A stretch of 57,540 bases of DNA from RGIG5579 sp045602025 (GTDB lineage: Bacteria; Bacillota; Clostridia; Oscillospirales; SIG627): positions 1 through 57,540 of the forward strand of contig JAZSAT010000047.1 in NCBI GenBank assembly GCA_045602025.1. Reading direction: 5' to 3'. Shown here in pieces: positions 16,801 through 23,200 of the stretch. The translations under genes and the position numbers were made by a program. Position 1 is the stretch's first letter, and each line of letters opens with the position of its first letter. The notes beneath the pieces were generated by a model, which saw only the letters and a list, made by a program, of their open reading frames with translations, was not told the origin of the DNA and searched no databases.

Positions 16801-18421
16801 TTACGCTGTCACCTATAGTAACAGAAATTAGAGCTGTACAGTCTTCGAAGGCCCCTACACCAATGCTTGTTGCGCTGTCCGGGATGGTGATGGAAGTAAG
16901 GGAGGTGCAGTAATGAAAGGCATAATCACTAATGCTCGTTACACTGTTACCTATAGTAACAGAGGCAAGGGAAGCGCAGCTGAAAAAGGCATTATCACCA
17001 ATGCTTGTCACGCTGTCCGGGACAGTGATGGAGCTAAGGGAGGTGCAGCCAGAAAAAGCATGATCACCAATGCTCGTTACGCTGTCCGGAATGGTGATGG
17101 AAGTAAGGGAGGTGCAACTAGAAAAAACTTTATTACCAATGCCTGTAACACCATCGGGAATCGTGACAGAAGTTAGAGAGGTGCATTTATAAAAGGCATA
17201 ATCACCAATACCCGTTACATTATCTGGGACAGTGATTGAGCTAAGAGAGCCGCAGCCGTAAAAGGCATTATCACCAATGCTCGTTACACTGTCCGGGATG
17301 GTGATGGAAGTAAGGGAGCTACAGCTGGAAAAAGCATAATCACCAATGCTCGTTACGCTGTCCGGAATGGTAATAGATGTAAGAGATCTGCTGTTTCTAA
17401 AAGCATAATCACCAGTGCTTGTCACTCCGTCTTCAATGATAACTTCGGTAATTGCAGTGCCCCAAGGCACAGAGGAACCGTATGTATAATTTTCCATCGC
17501 ACCGCTACCGGAAATGGTAAGTACGGTACCGTCAAGGCACCAGGTGCAGTCGCCCGTGGTTCCTGTAATCGTGCGAACAAAACCGCACACATTACAATCT
17601 CCGTCAGAATCACCATCATATGTATGATTTGCCGGTGTGCGCGTAGCACCGCAGGTGTTACAATCCGCGTCGCAAGCATTGCTGTAATTATGCGCTACTT
17701 CTCGAGCCTCGCCGCAAGTATTGCAGGTTGTGTCGCAAGTGTTGCTATAACTGTGAATATGACCATCAGATTCAGAAGAGGAACCCCCACTAACTGTATT
17801 ATTGTTAGAGGCTGAATAAATCTTCGCTCCAGAATTTGCAGCTATTTGAATTGCAGAAAGAGTTGTAATTCTATCCCATTTCACACGACATGGTCCCGCC
17901 GAATTACAATCAGCAAATGTAACAACATCTCCTTCAACTCCAGTGATGAAAATAGCATGCAAAGAAGCTCCGCTAATTACAGATGTAACATTCCCATACA
18001 CAATATCCCCAGGCTGCAAAGCACTTACATCAGTATGCCACGCCCAAGACAAGGGATTTCCGCCGAAAATAGTACTTCCCATTTTGCATGCCCATCCAAG
18101 ACACTGACCAGAAACCCAAGCTCCGTTATAATAAAACTGACCACAAGAATCAATACATCCTGCATCACAATAAGACATATTATATGAAGAGCATGTAGGA
18201 CAAGCGGTTAAGCCTGTCCCTTCATACCCACAAGTATTGTATGCATTCCAATACTCGCCATCACGAAAAACAGTCTTTAATTCTGCAATCGCCGTAGCAA
18301 ATGACTTATCATCAACACCTGTTGCAAATACAGGCATTTCCAATAAATTAAATGGAAACGCTGCAAAGGTGAGCAAAAGTGACAAGAAAAGGGCGGTTGA
18401 TTTCTTCAAAAGTTGTTTCAT
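13886..18421 (-). CDS. Giant secreted BspA-like LRR protein with N-terminal CHAP/NlpC-like cysteine amidase domain
   Basis: ATG 18421 is chosen because GGAGGTAACA precedes it; the open frame continues 40 codons upstream into the structured leader. The 1511-residue product has a signal peptide (about 1-34), a domain with SGQCLGWACKMG, ALQPGDIVYG and LHAIFITGVEGDVVTFADC that resembles papain-like CHAP or NlpC/P60 amidases (Cys-His pair visible), three CxxC modules (CNTCG), then some 35 TpLRR units of 23 residues (SVTSIGDYAFYNCSSLTSITIPD type) interrupted by EGNxxYHSxxNCIIE insertions, and a C-terminal domain of about 330 residues without LRR. No LPXTG or membrane anchor is seen, so it is secreted. 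A role in binding host or microbial surfaces is inferred from the family. Confidence 0.9.
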   Translation of the reverse strand: MKQLLKKSTALFLSLLLTFAAFPFNLLEMPVFATGVDDKSFATAIAELKTVFRDGEYWNAYNTCGYEGTGLTACPTCSSYNMSYCDAGCIDSCGQFYYNGAWVSGQCLGWACKMGSTIFGGNPLSWAWHTDVSALQPGDIVYGNVTSVISGASLHAIFITGVEGDVVTFADCNSAGPCRVKWDRITTLSAIQIAANSGAKIYSASNNNTVSGGSSSESDGHIHSYSNTCDTTCNTCGEAREVAHNYSNACDADCNTCGATRTPANHTYDGDSDGDCNVCGFVRTITGTTGDCTWCLDGTVLTISGSGAMENYTYGSSVPWGTAITEVIIEDGVTSTGDYAFRNSRSLTSITIPDSVTSIGDYAFSSCSSLTSITIPDSVTSIGDNAFYGCGSLSSITVPDNVTGIGDYAFYKCTSLTSVTIPDGVTGIGNKVFSSCTSLTSITIPDSVTSIGDHAFSGCTSLSSITVPDSVTSIGDNAFFSCASLASVTIGNSVTSISDYAFHYCTSLTSITIPDSATSIGVGAFEDCTALISVTIGDSVTSIGTSAFYDCGSLKSITIPGSVTSIGNYAFSDCSSLKSITIPGSVMSIGERAFYDCTSLISIAVEGGNPVYHSAGNCLIETKTKKLIQGCNTSIIPSAGSVTSIGDYAFENCSFTSITIPDSVTNIGDRAFYYCDSLSSVSIPDSVTSIGDNAFYLCSSLTSITIPNRVTSIGDNAFKNCDSLISIVVEEGNTVYHSAGNCIIETATQKLLQGCKNSVIPSDGSVTSIGNSAFYSCSLTSITIPDSVTSIGDNAFYGCRSLAAITIPDSVTSIGSSAFNSTGWYYNQPDGIVYAGKVVYDVKGTCPSQVVLKEGTLGIAGSAFANCSSLSSITVPDSVTSIGDYAFSYCSSLTSITIPDGVTSIGDYAFRGCSFLSSVTIPGSVTSIGNYAFYLCSSLTSITIPNSVTSIGDYAFNDCRALASVTIGDSVTSIGGSAFYNCSLTSIAIPDSVTSIGGSAFKSCRKLTSVIIGKNVSSIKAGAFDGCYQLKSITVAEGNLIYYSEENCIIEKESKTLVIGCKNSVIPSDGSVTIIGGGAFSGCDGLYSITIPDGVTSIGNGAFNYCSLLNYIAIPDSVISIGSGAFSLCYNLAVVKYEGTAEDRVSISIGSNNEYLDSATWHYNSCMENTEDYTHAYDNACDTTCNECGKVRNILHNPEHGICSVCGEKIIAAPVSAKLVLDKYIGVKFYFNKAEIGDDFTYSVTLSGKEAPLAEGTFSDLTEEDGLYVLYFNGIGLSDFDTEFTLAGETIWDPNAENYNSVLELAEIGADSYTDPMIVNLFYSIADLGRVANGTVPAHGLSYIEEASEASGISAEDGAKISFVGKNLVMNDAIGIRLYGVCDNMEDVEGMKITLDGKKDITSFCDISVPVYDEALCKYRFEVDVYFSASKMDGEFTLLITDGDGKRCLSLTDRVDWVAQAIVSKEEENVLAKQILIYIQVTNGYELESKPPVITPSKPGDEIELGDKIEI
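15045..17440 (-). repeat. Tandem 69-base repeats encoding 23-residue LRR units
   Basis: Blocks such as CACCAATGCTCGTTACACT and GGGATGGTGATGGAAGTAAG recur at 69-base (23-codon) spacing, many nearly identical, with irregular insertions near 15220-15400, 15840-15960, 16130-16260 and 16490-16620. DNA-level identity suggests recent expansion or gene conversion. The repetition creates long plus-strand open frames that are shadows. Confidence 0.85.
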
Positions 18422-18608
18422 TGTTACCTCCAAAAAATAAAAAAAGTGCGCAGCCGAAGCCACGCACCGAAAAATACATTGCTCCAACTGTCGCCAAACA
18501 AAATCTACAGCACCAAGAAAGTGTATGCAGAAACAGAGCATATATATTTTTACCGAAATAAAAATACATACACTTATTCTTGGCGAAAATTATTCGATTT
18601 TGTTTGGC
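18422..18608 (-). ncRNA. Structured leader RNA of the giant LRR gene (candidate cis-regulator)
   Basis: From the predicted start near 18608 the transcript opens with a 13-base arm (18608-18596) that pairs perfectly with 18505-18493. Nested inside are CCAAG/CTTGG (18583-18579 with 18517-18513), an 8-base perfect pair (18574-18567 with 18527-18520) and a terminal hairpin (18566-18559 with 18552-18545). Then comes a terminator-like hairpin and the ribosome binding site. This is direct sequence evidence for structure; the ligand, if any, is unknown and I match it to no riboswitch class. Confidence 0.6.
18430..18467 (-). terminator. Terminator hairpin inside the giant LRR leader
   Basis: GTGCGTGGC pairs with GCTGCGCAC (two G-U pairs) around a TTCG tetraloop and is followed on the minus strand by TTTTTTTATTTTTT, immediately before the GGAGG of the gene. 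Its position before the start codon implies attenuation. Confidence 0.75.
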
Positions 18609-18614
18609 AAGATC

Positions 18615-18643
18615 AGTGTAACATATATTTGTTTAAAATGCAA
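18615..18643 (-). promoter_or_regulatory. Promoter of the giant LRR gene
   Basis: On the minus strand TTGCAT (18643-18638), 17 bases, TACACT (18620-18615). The expected start, about seven bases downstream, coincides with the first base of the long leader stem. Confidence 0.65.
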
Positions 18644-18708
18644 GAGAGAATCCCCCCCTCCCGCTCCTGATATCTATTGAAGATTTCCAAATCTCCGCAG
18701 AACCGAAA

Positions 18709-18737
18709 AAAAGAATCTGCCAATGGCAGATTCTTTT
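18709..18737 (-). terminator. Terminator of the GH42-VIT1 operon
   Basis: AAAAGAATCTGCC pairs with GGCAGATTCTTTT around AAT; a further A-run on the plus strand gives the T-run. It lies directly after the VIT1-like stop. Confidence 0.9.
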
Positions 18738-18740
18738 CTC

Positions 18741-19622
18741 TTACAGATCAATACCGAGGAATCGCTTTGCAAGAAGTCCCACACCAAAGGACAGGACCGC
18801 AACTCCCACACTGATCAGCGTCATCTCCATAAAACGGGACAAAAAGGGCTGATCCTTGGCAACGGAGGTGTAGTATGTAAAGCCGAAAATAATGGCAACA
18901 ATGATGAGTAGCATAGCGATCAAGGCCAAAAGGATTTTATTGGGTGAAAAAACAAGATAGGGCAAAACAAGAAGCACCACCGTAACAAGGTAAGCACTGC
19001 CTGTATAAAGACAGGATTTCAGCGCATCGTCTCTTCCCTCGCTTTTTGCAGACAAAAATTCACTGGAAGCCATAGAGAAGGTGGCGGAAATACCCACGAT
19101 CAGGCCCGAAAGTGCAACGAGGCGGTTGTTTTGCAGTGCAAAGGTAAAGCCCGCAAGGCTGCCCGCAAGCTCCACCAGGGCATCGCTCAGTCCCAAGACC
19201 ATACTGCCCACATACTGCAGTCTTTCCTCATCCAAAATCTCAAGAAGAGCCTGTTCGTGCTCCTCCTCCTGACTGCGGATCATTTTGCTTTCCGGTACTT
19301 CCTCTTCCAGAAGGGCATATTCCTTCTGAGCACCCTCCTCCCCTTTTTCCATCAGCTTCACCGCAAAGGTAAAGCCAAAAATACGGGCAAGAAAGCAGTA
19401 ACGGAAAATCCTTCCTCTCCGAGGCTTCAGAGGCTTTTTTGTATATTTGTTCCAGATAAAATAGTGCTTTTCTTCTTCGTCTGCAAGGCGCAGAAGGGTC
19501 TTTTTGTTTTCCTCGCCCTTTGCCCACTTTGCTACCTTGCGGTAGATTTTGCTTTCATCAAGCTCATTCTGCTGCATTTTCAGAATGATCGCCATGGCTT
19601 TTTCAGAAATATTCTTTTCCAT
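18741..19622 (-). CDS. Ferritin-like/VIT1 (CCC1) family iron or manganese transporter
   Basis: The 293-residue protein joins an N-terminal ferritin-like four-helix domain (about 1-135) to a CCC1/VIT1 membrane domain with five helices (about 140-293). Metal-ligand-type glutamates are visible in LADEEEKHYF and RSQEEEHEQALLEILDEE. The membrane part has GLSDALVELAGSLAGFTFAL, typical of VIT1-type metal exporters. The fusion resembles the erythrin-vacuolar iron transport (MbfA-like) family, which exports or sequesters Fe2+. It follows a glycosidase by 14 bases as the last gene of the operon, an unexpected partner for sugar genes. Confidence 0.87.
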   Translation of the reverse strand: MEKNISEKAMAIILKMQQNELDESKIYRKVAKWAKGEENKKTLLRLADEEEKHYFIWNKYTKKPLKPRRGRIFRYCFLARIFGFTFAVKLMEKGEEGAQKEYALLEEEVPESKMIRSQEEEHEQALLEILDEERLQYVGSMVLGLSDALVELAGSLAGFTFALQNNRLVALSGLIVGISATFSMASSEFLSAKSEGRDDALKSCLYTGSAYLVTVVLLVLPYLVFSPNKILLALIAMLLIIVAIIFGFTYYTSVAKDQPFLSRFMEMTLISVGVAVLSFGVGLLAKRFLGIDL

Positions 19623-19636
19623 TTTTCCTTCTCTTT

Positions 19637-21481
19637 TTATGATAAGATCTGATTTTCGTCAAACTCTCCCGGGAAATCCAGAAGCATCAGGATCACTCTT
19701 CCCGAAGCAGAAACATTGGGACTCCAGGGTACATAATAGGGGTCATTTGCGTGATAACGCTCGTTCATATAGTATTCTGCCGTCATGGAATACTTCATAG
19801 TAGCGGCAAGGGTCTTATTGGCTTCCTTTACTCTGCCGAGATTTAAGTACACATAATACCAATGGAAATCTCCGTTTGTGGTATAGAAAATATGGGTGGT
19901 ACCGTCACGGTACGGCATACGGCTGTGAAGTCCGTTGCAGTAAAGGCCCACTCTCTTGTGGTGATTTAAAATGCGGTCGATCTCCTTCTCAGAGGGCTTT
20001 ACCGCACGGCAAAAGGCACCCGGCAAAAGATACGGATAGAAGTTCTCCAAAAAGTAAGCATCGTTTCCGTCGGGAGTTAAGGGCACGCGAAGCTCGTCTC
20101 CCTCCCACTTTGCCGCATACGCCGAGAAGATCTCTCCCATACGGGAAACATAATCCTCGCTTTCGGCACGAACCTCCTCTTTTCTCGGATGGGAAAAAAT
20201 TTCCAAGGCTTCTGCCAAAGCGCGAACGGCAAAGTAGGCAAATACATCCGTATTGGTCCAGTGCTGGAGGGTCTGCTGCCAGTCAGAGCCGCGCATAGGC
20301 GGGAACAGTCCCTTCACCGCCCCTTCGATCGTTTCCGATTCACGGCGTTTTCCTTTGATCCAGTCAAAGGTACGAAGTGCTTTTTCGGCATATCGGTCAA
20401 AGTATGCCTTGTCTCCCTTTTGATGCATAAAGCGAGAAAGTGAATACAGGCAGGAGGCAGTAACCGATGCCCAGCCCTCGCCAATGGTCTTTACTTCGCC
20501 GTCTTTTTGCTGCATTTTATCAAAATAGAAGCTGAGTGCATCCTCAATATAATCGTCAAAATCGCCGATTCGCTTCAAAGCTTCCAGAGAAGGCATCGCC
20601 TCCCAGGGCCACATCAGTCTCTGAAGACCGCCCTGACGCAAAACAAGGTCCTCTTCCCCCTTGTAATAGGAGAAGCTCTGCAGGATCTGAACCGTCAGAT
20701 TCCGAATTGTTTTTTGGTATCTTGTCTCTCGGATCTTTCCAAGCTCCTTTTCCCAGAAAAGGCGGGTCTTTTCTTTTTCCTCGCTATAATCAAAGAATTT
20801 TTGTTCCCCCTTGCCGAAGGAGAGGATCACTTCCTTTTCTTCACCGGGCTCCAAGGAGAGGGGGAACCACAAAATACCCTTTTCCTGATCAAATTCCTGT
20901 TCCAGCTCCGTTTTTACCGTAACAAAGGTATCTCCCGCAAGGTAAACGCCGTCCTTTTCCGCAAATGTGGAGGGGAGATTTAAAAAGGCAGAAAGCTCAG
21001 GATCGTAGGAAAGGTATTCATCGGGAGAACCGTAGGCCAGATCCTTTTCCTTTCCCGTGCGAAGAGCAAGGGCAAGGCGGTTTGCCGCCGTAAAGGGGGA
21101 AGGATTTTTCACGGTGATCTTAATGAATGCAGTGCACTTTCTTTCGGTATCGCAAAAGGCCTCCATCTGCATACGGATCCCGCCGAGATTATGTTCAATG
21201 GCGTGAATGGGCGTGCCGTCCTCAGGCAGAATGTTCTTTACTCTACGAAAATCAAATTTCTTTACAAATCTGCTGTAAAAAAGCCAGATGCCCGCGCTTT
21301 CAATTTCCGGATAGCTTGCAGCATCTACGCCCTTGTCGTTTTCACCGAAAATGATCTTGCCCTCGCCCCAAAGAGTAAACATTCTCTCACTGCGGGGGGG
21401 ATGCAGATATCTTCTTGTGGTACGGGGTCTTTCCCAAGCCGCCTTCTCTTCCGTAAAGATGGGCTTCTCAAAACTCAGCAT
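19637..21481 (-). CDS. Putative alpha/alpha-toroid glycoside hydrolase
   Basis: About 614 residues. ATG 21481 follows AAAAGGTG by six bases; GTG 21490, three bases after the previous stop, is an alternative. The N-terminal 230 residues are beta-rich and the rest is a helical barrel with QRLMWPWEAMPSLEALKRIGDFDDY, GEGWASVTASCLYSLSRF and QTLQHWTNTDVFAYFAVRALAEA, typical of six-hairpin glycosidases (GH15/GH63/GH78/GH95-like). No signal peptide is seen. I cannot assign a family or sugar. It lies within an operon with GH42, so it probably acts on the same oligosaccharides. Confidence 0.75.
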   Translation of the reverse strand: MLSFEKPIFTEEKAAWERPRTTRRYLHPPRSERMFTLWGEGKIIFGENDKGVDAASYPEIESAGIWLFYSRFVKKFDFRRVKNILPEDGTPIHAIEHNLGGIRMQMEAFCDTERKCTAFIKITVKNPSPFTAANRLALALRTGKEKDLAYGSPDEYLSYDPELSAFLNLPSTFAEKDGVYLAGDTFVTVKTELEQEFDQEKGILWFPLSLEPGEEKEVILSFGKGEQKFFDYSEEKEKTRLFWEKELGKIRETRYQKTIRNLTVQILQSFSYYKGEEDLVLRQGGLQRLMWPWEAMPSLEALKRIGDFDDYIEDALSFYFDKMQQKDGEVKTIGEGWASVTASCLYSLSRFMHQKGDKAYFDRYAEKALRTFDWIKGKRRESETIEGAVKGLFPPMRGSDWQQTLQHWTNTDVFAYFAVRALAEALEIFSHPRKEEVRAESEDYVSRMGEIFSAYAAKWEGDELRVPLTPDGNDAYFLENFYPYLLPGAFCRAVKPSEKEIDRILNHHKRVGLYCNGLHSRMPYRDGTTHIFYTTNGDFHWYYVYLNLGRVKEANKTLAATMKYSMTAEYYMNERYHANDPYYVPWSPNVSASGRVILMLLDFPGEFDENQILS

Positions 21482-21493
21482 ATTTTTCACCTT

Positions 21494-22246
21494 TTATCCT
21501 TTCACGATTGGTGTTTTTTCATATTCGGGATAGATCTGATTCTTGCCGTCAAGGCTCCAGCCGGCGCATTTTCCCTCTTCGGTAAAAAGAAGATGGGCGC
21601 GGTGCGGTGAATAAAGAAGGATCTCCTCCATTCCCTTTACCCCTTCAAATCCGAAAGGACGTCCTTCGTTTTTCAAGGCAAAATGCAAGAGGCAGTCGAT
21701 CTCGTGGCGGTACCCAACCGTCGCCTCTTTTTGAAAAAGCCGTTCAGTGGGCTGATAATACTCTTTACAAAAATCGTCAAAATTTTCGGGACTTTCTCCC
21801 AAGGGCAGATAAAGCCTGCCTTTTTTTGCGCCGCGGAAGGCGCATCGCCAGCCGTAGCGGGCATAAAGAGCGGTCAATTCCTCCGTAGCGGCAGAGCAGA
21901 AAAGAGCAAGAGGAAGATCCCCTCTCTCCTTCAGATCCTTATGCCAGAAGTTAAGCACTTCTTTTCCGATCCCCCGTCCGCGGGCTTTTTCCGCCGTGAA
22001 GAAATTTCCCCAATTTCCCACAGCAAAGGGGTGCTTTCCCCAGCCCATCCAAAGGCGGCAAAGGCCTTCTCCCTTTTCATGGGCAATATAATAGGTATCG
22101 CAGCATTCCTCGGCGGCGCGGCCGTCAAGGCGGTAGCGGATCATATCTGCGTAGCTTACGCCCACATCCCGCTCCTTTACCATTTTTTCCAAAGAGAAAA
22201 ATGCTTCTGCTTTTTCTTCTCCCGGAACATATGTCTCAATTACCAT
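21494..22246 (-). CDS. GNAT family N-acetyltransferase
   Basis: The 250-residue protein has the GNAT core: a central beta strand then the acetyl-CoA loop ARGRGIGKEVLNFWHKDLKERG (about residues 85-110) and the ALYARYGWRCAFRG strand-helix (about 130-145). The C-terminal 100 residues form a second, less conserved domain ending in GKCAGWSLDGKNQIYPEYE. The acceptor is unknown. ATG follows GAGGATG; the stop is three bases before the GTG and twelve before the ATG of the next gene. Confidence 0.85.
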   Translation of the reverse strand: MVIETYVPGEEKAEAFFSLEKMVKERDVGVSYADMIRYRLDGRAAEECCDTYYIAHEKGEGLCRLWMGWGKHPFAVGNWGNFFTAEKARGRGIGKEVLNFWHKDLKERGDLPLALFCSAATEELTALYARYGWRCAFRGAKKGRLYLPLGESPENFDDFCKEYYQPTERLFQKEATVGYRHEIDCLLHFALKNEGRPFGFEGVKGMEEILLYSPHRAHLLFTEEGKCAGWSLDGKNQIYPEYEKTPIVKG

Positions 22247-22258
22247 AACATCCTCAAA

Positions 22259-23200
22259 TCAATAAAAAATCTCCATCTGGGAAAGCACTGCATAATGGTC
22301 GGAATAAAAATTTCCCTCTCCCCATCTGTCCCGTAGAATCCGAAAGGTGTTCACCTTCATATTAATGGGACAGGCAAAGAGAAAATCGATCTGGTAGAGT
22401 CTGTCGTCGGCATATTTGCCCCAGCCGTGATAGGTAGAGCCGATATCAGCTTCGACAGCTTCTTTCCTGCAATCAATAAAAGCTTCGCTTAAGGTTTTAT
22501 AAGGATAGCTTTCCCCTTCACAGTTCAGATCACCGCCCAAAAGATAGGGGTATTCCAAGCTTTTTGCGTGCGCCGCGATCATTTTTGCCGATTCCATCCG
22601 CGCTTTGACCCCCACATGGTCGAGATGGGTATTATATGCAAAAAATCTTGCACCGTTTTCCTTGTTTTCCAAAAGGACCCACTGACAGCTCCTTTCGTTT
22701 TTCGCATCCCAGCCCACGGATTTTATCTCCGGTGTTTCGGAAAGGTAAAAAGCACCCTCCTCACAAACGGTAAAGCGGTCTTTTTTCACCAGGATCATAT
22801 TGGGAAGATCCACAGAAAAAAAGTAGAAATCGGAAAGGTTTTCCTTCAAGGGTCCGTACCACTCCCGCGGTGCCTCCTGTAGCATAATAACATCGGCAGA
22901 AAGCTTTAACAAATAATCGGAGAGAGGCTTTTTTCTTTCTTCCACGGAGCGTACACCCGTATCCTCTGCATAATAGCGGCGAATGTTAAAGCTCATTGCC
23001 GTAAAAGGAAAGGAGCCCTTCTCACCCGGCAGGATCAGCTTTTCCTCCGTCATCTCTTCTGAAGCCTGATCAGCCGTATCCTCCGTTTTTTCAGCATCCT
23101 CGTTCAAAGAAGACTCTTCCCGAAGGCGGGGCATACAGCCGGAAAAGCACAGAAAAAGCGTCACAGCCAAAAGAACAAGCGCGCAGCTTCTTATTTTCAT
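22259..23200 (-). CDS. Endonuclease/exonuclease/phosphatase family lipoprotein
   Basis: ATG 23200 overlaps the GH42 stop by four bases (ATGA); the TTG two codons upstream is less likely. The 313-residue product has a lipoprotein signal (LFLCFSGC, lipid-modified Cys near residue 23), an acidic linker, and an EEP domain with FTAMSFNIRRY, DVIMLQEAP, FAYNTHLDHVG, LLGGDLNCEG and the closing SDHYAVLSQ, which contain the metal- and phosphate-binding residues. Members cleave phosphodiesters in nucleic acids or lipids/inositol phosphates; substrate unknown. It should sit on the outer face of the membrane. Confidence 0.88.
   Translation of the reverse strand: MKIRSCALVLLAVTLFLCFSGCMPRLREESSLNEDAEKTEDTADQASEEMTEEKLILPGEKGSFPFTAMSFNIRRYYAEDTGVRSVEERKKPLSDYLLKLSADVIMLQEAPREWYGPLKENLSDFYFFSVDLPNMILVKKDRFTVCEEGAFYLSETPEIKSVGWDAKNERSCQWVLLENKENGARFFAYNTHLDHVGVKARMESAKMIAAHAKSLEYPYLLGGDLNCEGESYPYKTLSEAFIDCRKEAVEADIGSTYHGWGKYADDRLYQIDFLFACPINMKVNTFRILRDRWGEGNFYSDHYAVLSQMEIFY

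Noticed and set aside
15938..17176. Long plus-strand open frames with repeated ITNARYTVRDGDGSK-like text
   Set aside because: They are antisense shadows of the 69-base LRR repeats of the minus-strand gene; repetition removes stops on both strands. No ribosome binding sites or promoters fit.
15045..17440. CRISPR-like periodic repeat
   Set aside because: The period is 69 bases in frame with a protein repeat and there are no unique spacers.
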